A stretch of 49,622 nucleotides of DNA from CAZUPF01 sp964622035 (lineage in GTDB: Bacteria; Patescibacteriota; WWE3; JAUXAW01; JAYEID01): NCBI GenBank assembly GCA_964622035.1, contig CAZUPF010000001.1:1-49622 (forward strand). The letters are read 5' to 3'. Both the position numbers and the translations under genes were made by a program. Each line of letters starts with the position of its first letter. Positions within the stretch are counted from its first letter, which is position 1. The notes beneath the pieces were generated by a model. It was not told the origin of the DNA and did no database searches. It was given only the letters and a program-made list of their open reading frames with translations. Below are positions 36,945 to 46,466 of the stretch, in pieces.

Positions 36945-39900
36945 GAACGGAAAAATCTTTCCCCGGCGTCAGCTCGGCAACTAAGGTTTCCCTCCTAATA
37001 TAGTCCCCAAAACTCTCAACCGCCTTTTTATTCTCCTCAGTATCGGGAAAGGTGGCGATTATCCGCTCATCCAACCGACAATCCGCTTGCCGCCGCGCCG
37101 CTTGGATACTCCGCACCATCTCCCGCGCCCCACCCTCGGCCCGCAATTCGGGAGTCAGCTGCGTGTCCAACTCCACCACCAGCTCCTCCCCCGCAGCAAA
37201 CTCAATCTCCTTTACATTCAACTCGTCTCTGATAATCGAGACAAACTCCTCCGCAACTTTTAACCCGCCTAGCGGCGAGGCAGGCTCCGCACTTTTAACT
37301 TTTAACTCTCCTAGCGGCTGCCGCACCTTGATCTGCGCCTCCCGACGCGCGGCATGTCCCTTTTCGCAAATCTCCCGAACGGCCTCCATCGCCCGAAGCA
37401 CCGGCTCATCAATCAAATAATCGTGCCAGGCCGGCCAATCAGTGAGGTGGACGGACTCCCCAACTTGAAACGCAGCTCCTTTCTTGGGGGGTTGGACCCT
37501 CTCGGAAGCATTAGCAACCAAATTTCGGTAAATCTCCTCAGCCAAGAAAGGTACAAAAGGTGCGAGAAGTTTGGAAAGAATCAAAAGCACACTATAAAGA
37601 GTACGGTGGGCCGTTTTTTTGTCCTCCTCGTCCATCGCCGTCGGACCGACTCGACCACGAATGCGGCGAATATACCAGGTCGAGAGGTCATCAACAACGA
37701 AACGTTCAACCTGCTCCGCAGCCCGAGCATGTTCGTAGCCCTCAATGCGTTCGGTCATGTTCCGGACTAATTCGTTCAACTTTGAAAGAATCCAAACATC
37801 TAAAACCGTGTGGGGAAAGCTGGCAAAAGTGAATTTGTTCTCTCCGGGTTTAAGCTTAAGATCCTGAGCGGGATCAAAGTCATCCAACTCCGCATAGGTG
37901 ACGAAGAACTTGTAGCAGTTCCAAAGAATCAGGAAAAATCGCCGCCGCACTTCCTCTGCTGGCCCATAACCAAAATGGAGTGCGTGGCGCGGATCTTGGC
38001 GAGCATAGAGCCAGCGCATAGCGTCAACCCCCATTTTCTCCGCCGCATCGTCAAACCAAATCGCGTTACCCTTCGATTTGTGCATCTCCTCACCACGCTC
38101 ATTCCTCACCAACTCATGCCCCAAAAGAGTCTGGAAGGGGGCCCGGTCCTCCAATACCACACTCATGGCAAGAAGCGAGTAAAACCAATTCTTAAATTGG
38201 CCCGGAAAACACTCCAGTACCAGATCAGCCGGGAACCACTCCTTCCAGTAATCCCGGTCTTCAAAATATTTCAGCGTCGAATAGGAAACAATTCCCGCAT
38301 CGAGCCAGGGACTACCCACATCGGTAATCCGACTCATCGACTCGCCACACCTCGCACAATTAATTTTCACCGCATCGATCCACGGCCGGTGCGGGGAGTG
38401 TTCGGAGAATTCTTCCCAACCAGCAACGGCCCGTTCCTCAAGCTCCTCTTTAGAACCAATCACCTCAAAGTGGCCGCAGGAACATTCCCAAATCGGCAGA
38501 GCCAAACCCCAGTAGCGCTTCTTGGAAATGAGCCAGTCCTCCATATTATTAAACCAGTCCAGCTCCCGCGCGTAGCCAAACTCGGGAATCCAGTGCACAT
38601 CTTTAATCGCCCGCTTCAGCCTCTCGCGGTAACTCTTAGCCCCCTTGTGCCGCGTGTCGTCCATCGCAATGTACCATTCGTCAACAACGCGCCAGACGAG
38701 CTCAGTTTTACAGCGCCAGCAGACGGGGTAGCGGTGGGTGTGGGGTTTAATTTCAAAAATGTAGTCTTCGGCCGGGTCGCCAACTCCCACCCCCAATGCC
38801 GGGTTATCAAGTACCAACCGTGGCTCGTTCTTAGCGTTCTTTCCACTCAAATCGCCATAGCCTTCCAGGTAATTAGCCGCCTCATCAATGGCCGGCAAAA
38901 TCGGCAATCCGGCCTCTTCTCCTAAACGGAAGTCCTCGGTTCCGCAGCCGGTAGCGATGTGCACAATCCCCGTCCCCTCCTCCTCATTTACCAATTCCTC
39001 CGCCGCCACCACCGAGTGGAAAGTTTCTGGGCTCTCCCCTTCAGCCAGCTGGACGGCCGGAAGAGCATCAAACGGCCCAGTATACTTAAGCCCCAGTAGC
39101 TCTTTCCCCAAGACTTTCTTAACTACTTCGGCCTCGGAACCAAAAATCTTCTCGGCCAGGGAGCCGACTACCCAAAAATTAAGTCCGGTGGTCCCCGTCA
39201 CCAGCCAATACTCCAGCTCCGGATGCACGGCCAGCGCAACATTGGCCGGAATTGTCCAGGGGGTCGTCGTCCAAACCAGAAAACGCTCACCACTTCGGCC
39301 GACGATCGGCAACTCGAAATAGATGGAATCGTGGGTTAGCTCCTGATACTCCTCGCTAAGAATTTCGTGCTGGGAGATTGCCGTCCCACAGCGCGGACAC
39401 CACGGCACCGAGTCACGGCCCTTGTAGAGATTGCCGTCCCGAACAACTTTTTTGAGGAAATGCCAGATAGCGTAGTTGTTTTCATCACTTAGTGTGTAAT
39501 AATCATTACCCCAATCCATAAAATAACCCAACCGCTGTGATTGCTCAGTTTGGATCCGGGCAAACTCTAAAGTGTGCTCCTTACATTTTTCAACAAACGC
39601 CGCAATACCGAAACTCTCAATGTCTTTCTTGGACTTAAACCCCAGCTTCTTCTCCACTTCAACCTCAACCCACAAACCTTGATTATCAAACCCGTTTTGA
39701 AAGCGCTGTTTTTCCCCAAGCATATTGTGAAAACGCTGGTAAAGGTCTTTGAGGGTCCGCCCCCAGGCATGGTGTACCGCCATCGGGTTATTGGCCGTAA
39801 TTGGCCCGTCGAGGAAAGAAAATCGTTTAGCCGAGGAGTCGTTGCGGCGGAGATACTTGGCGAGAATATCGTTCTTCTCCCAAAACGCCAAAATCCGGTG

Positions 39901-39945
39901 CTCCAGATCAATAAAGTTTGGTTTAGCTTCCACAGACTTGAACAT
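36928..39945 (-). CDS. ileS: Isoleucyl-tRNA synthetase, 1005 aa
   Basis: It charges tRNA-Ile and edits mischarged valine. The HIGH-like motif is HHAWG (58-62) and the KMSKS-like motif is HKSKG (in EEMHKSKGNAIW). The editing domain has VWTTTPWTIPANVALAVHPE. Cysteine pairs appear in CPRCG, CWRCK, CECSCG and CARCG, so metal binding is likely. The anticodon-binding end is present. Both class I motifs differ from the usual HxGH and KMSKR, so this is a divergent form. GGGGGTGGTGG precedes the ATG at a distance. Confidence 0.94.
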   Translation of the reverse strand: MFKSVEAKPNFIDLEHRILAFWEKNDILAKYLRRNDSSAKRFSFLDGPITANNPMAVHHAWGRTLKDLYQRFHNMLGEKQRFQNGFDNQGLWVEVEVEKKLGFKSKKDIESFGIAAFVEKCKEHTLEFARIQTEQSQRLGYFMDWGNDYYTLSDENNYAIWHFLKKVVRDGNLYKGRDSVPWCPRCGTAISQHEILSEEYQELTHDSIYFELPIVGRSGERFLVWTTTPWTIPANVALAVHPELEYWLVTGTTGLNFWVVGSLAEKIFGSEAEVVKKVLGKELLGLKYTGPFDALPAVQLAEGESPETFHSVVAAEELVNEEEGTGIVHIATGCGTEDFRLGEEAGLPILPAIDEAANYLEGYGDLSGKNAKNEPRLVLDNPALGVGVGDPAEDYIFEIKPHTHRYPVCWRCKTELVWRVVDEWYIAMDDTRHKGAKSYRERLKRAIKDVHWIPEFGYARELDWFNNMEDWLISKKRYWGLALPIWECSCGHFEVIGSKEELEERAVAGWEEFSEHSPHRPWIDAVKINCARCGESMSRITDVGSPWLDAGIVSYSTLKYFEDRDYWKEWFPADLVLECFPGQFKNWFYSLLAMSVVLEDRAPFQTLLGHELVRNERGEEMHKSKGNAIWFDDAAEKMGVDAMRWLYARQDPRHALHFGYGPAEEVRRRFFLILWNCYKFFVTYAELDDFDPAQDLKLKPGENKFTFASFPHTVLDVWILSKLNELVRNMTERIEGYEHARAAEQVERFVVDDLSTWYIRRIRGRVGPTAMDEEDKKTAHRTLYSVLLILSKLLAPFVPFLAEEIYRNLVANASERVQPPKKGAAFQVGESVHLTDWPAWHDYLIDEPVLRAMEAVREICEKGHAARREAQIKVRQPLGELKVKSAEPASPLGGLKVAEEFVSIIRDELNVKEIEFAAGEELVVELDTQLTPELRAEGGAREMVRSIQAARRQADCRLDERIIATFPDTEENKKAVESFGDYIRRETLVAELTPGKDFSVHGCAS

Positions 39946-39986
39946 TGCTGTTAGTTGACCACCACCCCCATCCTATCACAACCCCT

Positions 39987-40016
39987 AAAAACAAGAAATC
40001 CCGATGAGTCGGGATT
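39987..40016 (-). terminator. Intrinsic terminator of the small membrane gene at 40061
   Basis: Minus strand: AATCCCGA pairs with TCGGGATT around a 4-base loop, followed by TCTTGTTTTT. Confidence 0.8.
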
Positions 40017-40060
40017 AGGTACCGGTAAGAGCCAAGCATAGAAGCTCGGATCCTACCAGC

Positions 40061-40306
40061 TTACTCGGTAATCCTAAAAGTTACACTCGGTGAGGCCTCT
40101 TGAGCCCCAGATGTGGCCTCAGGCATCGCCGAAGGTGAGCCCTCTCGTACCACAGGGCTGACGAAAGATTCCTGCTTCTCCACCTGCGCGGCCTGCTGAT
40201 CCAGCCCCCTGGCCCGCTGGACCAGAATCGTCGTCAGGATAATCCCAACCACCGCCAGCACTCCCAAAGAGAGATAAATAAGTTTCTCAGTATTCATAGT
40301 AGCCAT
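40061..40306 (-). CDS. Small single-pass membrane protein, 81 aa
   Basis: The protein has one membrane helix (LIYLSLGVLAVVGIILTTILV) near its N-terminus, then a short outside part (QRARGLDQQAAQVEKQESFV). I chose the ATG at 40306 because a promoter ends 9 bases before it. It lies between nrdG and ileS and has its own terminator. No family is recognised. Confidence 0.65.
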   Translation of the reverse strand: MATMNTEKLIYLSLGVLAVVGIILTTILVQRARGLDQQAAQVEKQESFVSPVVREGSPSAMPEATSGAQEASPSVTFRITE

Positions 40307-40315
40307 CGCAAAGTA

Positions 40316-40345
40316 ATTGTAACACTCAAGCAATTTCCATTGCAA
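40316..40345 (-). promoter_or_regulatory. Promoter of the small membrane gene at 40061
   Basis: Minus strand: -35 TTGCAA (40340-40345), 18-base spacer, TGT TACAAT (extended -10, 40316-40321). Confidence 0.7.
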
Positions 40346-40378
40346 ATCTCTGGGCCAATGGAAAGTAAGGAATTAAAC

Positions 40379-41098
40379 TCATCGCAATTGTACCGACGGA
40401 ATAATCTCCTGCACCGCAGCCAAAAACTCCCCAAGCTGTGCCTTACTGAAAGCGGACACTTTTGTAAAAGCGGGATCAAGGCATTCGCGCGGCTCGAACG
40501 CTTGTAAATACCAGGGAACAGTATCGAGAGCAGAAACTAGGTCGCGAAGCTGCTTCGCCAACCTAACCAAACTTTCCTTATCGTGAAGACCGGGAACAAC
40601 TGTTGTTCGCAGCTCAAAACCAACCCCCCCACTAACTAATACTCTGACACTCTCAATTATCAAACTTAGTCCGGAAAAATCGACTAGACCAACTGCAGCC
40701 GCGTATGCCTTTTCCTCGAGGGGAGCTTTAACATCTAGAGCCACATAATCAACTAGCCCCTTCTCCATCGCGCTGCGGAGCACGGTAGGGTTGGAGCCAT
40801 TAGTATCTAGCTTCACTAAAAACCTTAAAGACTTAATCCGCCCCATAAACTCCTCCAAGTCCCTGTGAATCGTCGGTTCCCCACCGCAAACCACCACGGC
40901 ATCTAGAATGCTTTTCCGACTCTGCAAAAACGCAAAAAAATCACGCTCTGGCAACCTCGGTAAGCTTGTCGGCGCGAGAACAAGATCGCGATTATGACAA
41001 AAAGGGCAGCGAAAATTACACCCTGAGACAAAAACAGTACAAGCCACCTTCTGCGGATAGTCGAGCAAAGTAGTCTTCTGCAAACCACGAATATCCAT
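40379..41098 (-). CDS. nrdG: Anaerobic ribonucleotide reductase activating protein NrdG, 239 aa
   Basis: This radical-SAM enzyme puts the glycyl radical on NrdD. The cluster motif CNFRCPFC has C27, C31 and C34, then CGGEPTIH (SAM loop). The form with LQKTTLLDYPQKVACT at the start is the common NrdG-like type. It follows nrdD by 51 bases. No terminator is clear after it. Confidence 0.92.
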   Translation of the reverse strand: MDIRGLQKTTLLDYPQKVACTVFVSGCNFRCPFCHNRDLVLAPTSLPRLPERDFFAFLQSRKSILDAVVVCGGEPTIHRDLEEFMGRIKSLRFLVKLDTNGSNPTVLRSAMEKGLVDYVALDVKAPLEEKAYAAAVGLVDFSGLSLIIESVRVLVSGGVGFELRTTVVPGLHDKESLVRLAKQLRDLVSALDTVPWYLQAFEPRECLDPAFTKVSAFSKAQLGEFLAAVQEIIPSVQLR

Positions 41099-41149
41099 AG
41101 TTACTCGGCTTGAAGGTTACCAAAAAGAGAGAGGTAAGGGAAGAACTAA

Positions 41150-43258
41150 CTAGACATCAAAGGGGCGACGATCACTAAACTCTGCCTGCTTACCATCATT
41201 CCACTGCGCCACGGGACGCAGGTAACCAACAACCCGAGAGTAAACCTCACAGGCTTTTTTGCACTCCGGACAGAACCGATGCTCACCTCTAAGGTAACCG
41301 TGCTCTGGACAAATACTAAAGGTGGGAGTCAGTGTATAGTAAGGCAAGTGGTAGTTTTCGGCGATTTTCCGCACCAAAGATTTAGTAGCCTCCTTCGAGG
41401 GCATCCGTTCACCCAAGAAGGTGTGGAAAACAGTACCGCCGGTGTAGCTCGTCTGGAAGGGGTCTTGGATGGTTAACGCGTCAAAAACATCCCCGTTAAA
41501 ACCAACCGGCAGTTGGGTAGAGTTCGTGTAGTAGGGGGCCGCCCCCATCTCCTGATAATCTTTCTCATTAGCCACGATAATATCCTTATAGAGCTCCTTA
41601 TCCTTCATCGCCAAGCGGTAAGTAGCTCCCTCGGCCGGGGTGGCCTCCAGATTATACATCTGATCATCGGCCGTCTGGAAATCCATCAACCGCTCGCTCA
41701 TAAAGTCCAAAACTTCCTTCAGAAACACCCGCGCTTTCTCATCTTCAAACCCCTTACCGACGAAGTTAAGCGCGGCCTCATTCCCCCCCAAAAGACCAAT
41801 CGTATTAAAGTGGTTACGCCAGTACGCACCAAACCGCTCCTTAACAGCGGAAAGGTAGTATTTGGAGTAGGGATAGAGTCCCTTCTCTGTAAAGTCCTCT
41901 ACCACCCGCCTCTTAATCTTTAAGCTTTCCCGAGCAATCTCTAGCAACTCTTCTAGCCGCCGGAAAACCTCCTCTTTCGACTTAGCGAGGTAGGCGATAC
42001 GCGGAAGATTAATTGTTACTACGCCAATCGACCCCGTCAGAGGATTGGCACCAAAAAGCCCACCACCACGCCGGCGAAGCTCCCGATTATCCAAACGAAG
42101 CCGACAACACATGCTCCGCGCATCCTCCGGCTTCATATCAGAGTTAACAAAGTTCGAAAAATAGGGAATGCCGTACTTGGCCGTCATCTCCCAAATAGGG
42201 TCGAGATCAGAGTTTTCCCAATCAAAATCTTTGGTAATATTGTAAGTAGGAATTGGGAAGGTAAAAACGCGACCCTTAGCGTCCCCCTCCATCATCACCT
42301 CGGCAAAGGCACGATTGAACAACGCCATTTCTTCACCAAACTCGCCGTAGGTCTCCTTCTGCAGCCGCCCCCCAATAATAATTGCTTGATCCTTCAAATC
42401 GCCAGGAACTTTGAGATCCAAAGTAACATTGGTAAAAGGTGTTTGAAAACCGACCCGCGTCGGCACATTCATATTGAAAACAAACTCCTGCATCGCTTGC
42501 TTAACCTCCTTGTAGGAAAGACCATCATACCGAATGAACGGGGCCAAGTAGGTGTCAAAACCGGAAACGGCCTGCGCCCCCGCGCCCTCACCCTGAAGCG
42601 TGTAAAGGAAATTAACTAGCTGGCCCAAAGCGACACGGAAATGCTTCGCCGGTGTGGACTCAATCTTCCCCCGCACCCCACCAAAACCTCGTCGCAAAAG
42701 ATCTTGAAGATCCCAACCACAACAGTAGGGGGCCAAAAGATAGAGATCATGAATGTGTAAATCGCCACGGCTGTGAGCCTCCCGAGCCTCTTTGGGGTAG
42801 ATCTTATTGAGCCAGTACCGAGCAGACATCGCCGATGAAACATGGATATTAAGCCCCTGGAGGGAAAAGGCCATGTTGGAGTTCTCCCGCACCCGCCAAT
42901 CGGTTTGGTCCAGGTAGCCGCCAATTAACTCGTTAACATCAACGAGGGTGCGAATGTCCCGAATGCGGTTGTGGAGATCCCGATAGAGAATATAGGCCCT
43001 TGCCGTCTTGGCATGGCCATACTCAATCAGGGTCTCTTCGACAATATCCTGGATGTTTTCTACCTGGGGAATACCTTCGGGACCGTATTTTTCAGCGATT
43101 TTTTCAACTACCTGATCAGAAACAATCCGCGACCGGTCCTTATCCTTCCCCCCCACCACCTGGGCGGCTTTCCAAATTGCGTTGGCGATCTTCCCTTGGT
43201 CAAAAGGGACAATACGACCATCTCTCTTTTCAATTTTCTTTGGTGGTCGGACAGGCAC
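41150..43258 (-). CDS. nrdD: Anaerobic ribonucleoside-triphosphate reductase NrdD, 702 aa
   Basis: The enzyme makes deoxyribonucleotides from NTPs without oxygen. An ATP-cone domain (VEKRDGRIVPFDQGKIANAI-like) leads residues 1-100. The C-terminal zinc site has CPEHG and CPECKKACEVYSR. The glycyl radical segment is VVGYLRPVAQW, close to the consensus RVVGYLRPVQ. The start is GTG at 43258, five bases after ftsZ, so the two are cotranscribed. Confidence 0.95.
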   Translation of the reverse strand: MPVRPPKKIEKRDGRIVPFDQGKIANAIWKAAQVVGGKDKDRSRIVSDQVVEKIAEKYGPEGIPQVENIQDIVEETLIEYGHAKTARAYILYRDLHNRIRDIRTLVDVNELIGGYLDQTDWRVRENSNMAFSLQGLNIHVSSAMSARYWLNKIYPKEAREAHSRGDLHIHDLYLLAPYCCGWDLQDLLRRGFGGVRGKIESTPAKHFRVALGQLVNFLYTLQGEGAGAQAVSGFDTYLAPFIRYDGLSYKEVKQAMQEFVFNMNVPTRVGFQTPFTNVTLDLKVPGDLKDQAIIIGGRLQKETYGEFGEEMALFNRAFAEVMMEGDAKGRVFTFPIPTYNITKDFDWENSDLDPIWEMTAKYGIPYFSNFVNSDMKPEDARSMCCRLRLDNRELRRRGGGLFGANPLTGSIGVVTINLPRIAYLAKSKEEVFRRLEELLEIARESLKIKRRVVEDFTEKGLYPYSKYYLSAVKERFGAYWRNHFNTIGLLGGNEAALNFVGKGFEDEKARVFLKEVLDFMSERLMDFQTADDQMYNLEATPAEGATYRLAMKDKELYKDIIVANEKDYQEMGAAPYYTNSTQLPVGFNGDVFDALTIQDPFQTSYTGGTVFHTFLGERMPSKEATKSLVRKIAENYHLPYYTLTPTFSICPEHGYLRGEHRFCPECKKACEVYSRVVGYLRPVAQWNDGKQAEFSDRRPFDV

Positions 43259-43263
43259 TGCTA

Positions 43264-44316
43264 CTATCTCTTTCTCAAAAAAGCGGGAATTTCGTATTCG
43301 CGGTCCTCGTCTTCCGAGCTACTGCCCCCCTCTTGATCAAGCTCCTCGAAAAGTTTCTCCATTCCGGGCTCAAACCCGGTGGCGATAACTGTGATCTTTA
43401 TTTGATTAGTCATCCGCTCATCAATCGTCGCTCCAAAGATGATTTCTGCGTCAGGGTGCGCCTCCCCGGAGATTATCTTCGCCGCCTCATCGACCTCGTG
43501 CATAGTCAGATCCTTCCCCCCCACAATGTTAAACAACAACCCACGCGCGCCTTGAATCGAGGCCTCGAGCAAGGGGGACCTAGTCGCGTTCTTAGCCGCC
43601 ACCTTCGCCCGATCCTCACCACTAGCGCGCCCAATCCCCATCAACGCCGAGCCGGCCTCCGTCATGATTGTCCGCACATCAGCAAAGTCCACATTGATAA
43701 GTCCTGGAGTGACGATCAAATCTGAAATACCTTGAACACCCTGACCTAAAACACCATCGGCAATCTTAAAAGCCTCCAAAATACTGACCTTCCGCTCCAC
43801 CACCTCCAAAAGCTTCTGGTTGGGAATGGTAATTAACGCATCGACCTTATCCCTAAGGTTGGCCACCCCCTCGTCTGCTTGGGCCATCCTTTTAGTCCCC
43901 TCGAAATCGAAGGGTTTGGTTACTACCCCCACCGTCAGAGAGCCCAGACTCTTAGCCAACCCAGCGATAATCGGGCTAGCCCCCGTTCCTGTCCCCCCGC
44001 CCAAACCGGCCGTCAGAAAAACCATGTCCGACCCCTTAAGATATTCCTTAATCTCCTCCAAACTCTCCTCGGCCGCCTTCCTCCCAATACCTGGGTCGGC
44101 CCCCGAGCCTAGTCCAGCGGTTGACTTCTTCCCAATCTGAATCTTCACCGGAGCCCGATTAATCTCCAAGGCCTGCGCATCGGTGTTCACTGCCACAAAC
44201 TCCACCCCAGAAATATCCTGGAGGGCGATCATCGAGTTCAGAGCATTACCGCCCCCACCACCAACACCCAAAACCTTTATTTTGGCAATTCTCCCAATAT
44301 CGGGTTTAATTTGCAT
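43264..44316 (-). CDS. ftsZ: Cell division GTPase FtsZ, 350 aa
   Basis: FtsZ forms the division ring at midcell. The tubulin signature GGGTGTG is at 106-112. The C-terminal peptide EIPAFLRKR (342-350) binds FtsA. The length is normal. The gene follows ftsA by 23 bases and precedes nrdD by 5 bases. It has no strong Shine-Dalgarno site. Confidence 0.97.
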   Translation of the reverse strand: MQIKPDIGRIAKIKVLGVGGGGGNALNSMIALQDISGVEFVAVNTDAQALEINRAPVKIQIGKKSTAGLGSGADPGIGRKAAEESLEEIKEYLKGSDMVFLTAGLGGGTGTGASPIIAGLAKSLGSLTVGVVTKPFDFEGTKRMAQADEGVANLRDKVDALITIPNQKLLEVVERKVSILEAFKIADGVLGQGVQGISDLIVTPGLINVDFADVRTIMTEAGSALMGIGRASGEDRAKVAAKNATRSPLLEASIQGARGLLFNIVGGKDLTMHEVDEAAKIISGEAHPDAEIIFGATIDERMTNQIKITVIATGFEPGMEKLFEELDQEGGSSSEDEDREYEIPAFLRKR

Positions 44317-44339
44317 AGCAGTCGGCCAGCCTTACTACC

Positions 44340-45602
44340 CTACGGCAGAAATGACTTTACCCATTCTACCACCCTAGCGAAGATTCCACCAAGTTTACCC
44401 CGCGAAACAAGTCGCGAAAGACCCCCCTCTTGCGTAAAATAGGCCCCATAAAGAACCAAACCAACCGCGGCCGCTTGGGCCGGGCTCCCTAGCTCGTCAA
44501 TCAATCCGGTTACTCCCCGAGGCTGCCCAATTCTCAGAGGTAGCCCCAGCACCTTTTTTGCCACCTTCCGAACCCCAAGCGTTCCGGCAGCCCCTCCTGT
44601 AAAAACCGCACCCGCGGGCAACCGCTCCCCCAGATCACTTCTCTTCACCTCCCGACCGACCATTCGGAAAATCTCCGTCATTCGGGCCTCCACAATAGTC
44701 TCCACCAGTTTCCTCGATACCGTTGTCTGCTCGAAGCCCAAATCAGAAACATCAATCTCATCACGATGCTTCCTCGGCTCCCGCTCACCTCCAGGACGAA
44801 GTGGCAGAATCTCCTCGGTGGACAGGCGAATCTTGACCTGCTCGGCCTCTTCCAAGCTCATTCGCAAACCAACTGCCAGGTCGTTAGTTATGTTCTGACC
44901 GCCGATAGGGAGAACGGCCGCATACGCCGGACTGCCAGCAGAGAAAACTAAAATACTTGTCGTCCCGCCGCCGATATCAACCAGAACCGTTCCCAACTCC
45001 TTTTCCGTATCAGTCAGCACCGCCTCGGCCGAAGCCACCCCCTCGAAAACTAGAGAGCTCACTTCAACCCCCACCTGCTGAACACACTTAACCAAATTGC
45101 GCATCACGGTCGCCCCACCGGAGATAATATTAGTCTCGACCTCTAAACGAATACCACTCATTCCTACGGGGTCCTTAATTTCATCTTGGTTATCAACAAT
45201 AAACCCCCGAGGAATAACATGGACAATTTCCCGAGACGAGGGGATAGAAATAGCCTGAGCCGCTTCAGTAACCCGATCGACATCCCCCGCGGTAATCTCC
45301 CCCTCCTGGTTAGCGACCGCCACTACCCCATGAGAGTTCAAAGAAGAGATATGTTTACCGTTAACCGCTACGAAAGCCGAGGAGACCGCATACCCCGCCA
45401 TCCTTTCTGACCCCTCCAAAGACTGAGCAATGGTTTCGACGGCCTCATCAATATCCACTACCACCCCCTTCTTGATACCTCTCGAGGGTATTGTGGAAAC
45501 ACCAATCACCGAAACCTTCCCTTCGGGAGAAATGGAGGCAATAATACTACTAACCTTCGAGGAACCTATGTCAATTCCAGTAACGACACGATCTTTGGGC
45601 AT
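44340..45602 (-). CDS. ftsA: Cell division actin-like protein FtsA, 420 aa
   Basis: FtsA tethers FtsZ to the membrane. The actin-like ATPase pattern GIDIGSSKVSSIIA opens the protein and DIGGGTTSILVF lies mid-protein. The end has an amphipathic helix (IFARVVEWVKSFL) for membrane binding. I chose the ATG at 45602 (MPKDRVV). Its promoter is at 45660-45689, giving a leader of about 50 bases. Confidence 0.95.
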   Translation of the reverse strand: MPKDRVVTGIDIGSSKVSSIIASISPEGKVSVIGVSTIPSRGIKKGVVVDIDEAVETIAQSLEGSERMAGYAVSSAFVAVNGKHISSLNSHGVVAVANQEGEITAGDVDRVTEAAQAISIPSSREIVHVIPRGFIVDNQDEIKDPVGMSGIRLEVETNIISGGATVMRNLVKCVQQVGVEVSSLVFEGVASAEAVLTDTEKELGTVLVDIGGGTTSILVFSAGSPAYAAVLPIGGQNITNDLAVGLRMSLEEAEQVKIRLSTEEILPLRPGGEREPRKHRDEIDVSDLGFEQTTVSRKLVETIVEARMTEIFRMVGREVKRSDLGERLPAGAVFTGGAAGTLGVRKVAKKVLGLPLRIGQPRGVTGLIDELGSPAQAAAVGLVLYGAYFTQEGGLSRLVSRGKLGGIFARVVEWVKSFLP

Positions 45603-45659
45603 AGTAACCAACTAACTAGCCAGGCAGGCAACACGGTGGAGTCACCTAGTTGCCCATCT

Positions 45660-45689
45660 AATGTAACACCGCCAGCAAGTCTTGGTCAA
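45660..45689 (-). promoter_or_regulatory. Promoter of ftsA-ftsZ-nrdD-nrdG
   Basis: Minus strand: -35 TTGACC (45684-45689), 18-base spacer, TGT TACATT (extended -10, 45660-45665). Confidence 0.65.
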
Positions 45690-45701
45690 CAACCAGGGAC
45701 A

Positions 45702-46466
45702 CTACTCATATTCTAGCACAGGATTTTTGGCACGCAGGTCTACCTTCTTTAGCAGAACTCCCTGCGCACGGTAGTTTTTGAGAATGGCCAAAAGCGCCGG
45801 GCCGGTATCCGCCTCAGCTCCTAGCAGCACTTCTGGACCAGCAGTCACCTTTAACCGCAGGCCGCCGGTAAGCTCAACCCACCCCACCAAAAAACCATCG
45901 TCAGAGAGCGCCGAAAGGAGGGATAATACGAACGCCACCCCTTCTGAGGAAATCTCTTGACCCAAGGAAAGGGACTGTTCCGGAAGGTTAATAACCGGCA
46001 AGCCCTCCTGCCGCTGGGAAGAAAAAATAGTACCCGTCTCATCCACCAAAAACAGCCGGCCCCGCTGGTCAGAAACTACAGCCAAAGGGACTCTCCTGCT
46101 CACCGCAACAACAAGGGAGTGCGGCAACTTCTTAGCAATTTTGACCTCCCGGTAAGAAAGCTCCTCCTCAAGAAAAGATAGCTCCTTGGTGCTGAGAAGC
46201 AAGATATTCTTCCCCAGCACTCTTTTCTTCACCCCCTGCTCTATTCCCTCCCTCTCCAAATCGTGCCCCTCAGAAGATGTGAACTCGACAGTGATATCTA
46301 CCAAAGAAAACAACGGAGAGACGAAAGCGGCGTAGCTCAGAAAGAGGAGCGGAACTAGGACAAGAAAGACAGATACCAGCCGGGTGTCAACCCGGCGTCG
46401 AACATATTGCTGTCGGCGGCGAATCTGTCTGCCTAGCTTACGCCACCACATTCCCCTAGGAGCCAC
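45702..46466 (-). CDS. ftsQ: Cell division protein FtsQ/DivIB, 254 aa
   Basis: FtsQ links division proteins. A basic cytoplasmic part (RRRQQYVRRRVDTRLVS) is followed by one membrane helix (SVFLVLVPLLFLSYAAFV), a POTRA domain with VDITVEFTSS and a FtsQ-like domain with IAKKLPHSLVVAVSRRVPLA. The start is probably GTG at 46466, or ATG at 46451. It overlaps murG by 11 bases. Confidence 0.9.
   Translation of the reverse strand: MAPRGMWWRKLGRQIRRRQQYVRRRVDTRLVSVFLVLVPLLFLSYAAFVSPLFSLVDITVEFTSSEGHDLEREGIEQGVKKRVLGKNILLLSTKELSFLEEELSYREVKIAKKLPHSLVVAVSRRVPLAVVSDQRGRLFLVDETGTIFSSQRQEGLPVINLPEQSLSLGQEISSEGVAFVLSLLSALSDDGFLVGWVELTGGLRLKVTAGPEVLLGAEADTGPALLAILKNYRAQGVLLKKVDLRAKNPVLEYE

Noticed and set aside
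37810..38925. Frame of 371 codons opposite ileS
   Set aside because: It lies within the coding strand of a secure essential gene. Long antisense frames are common in such composition, and no start signals are seen.
43000..43725. Frame of 241 codons opposite the nrdD/ftsZ junction
   Set aside because: It covers two secure genes on the other strand and lacks start signals.
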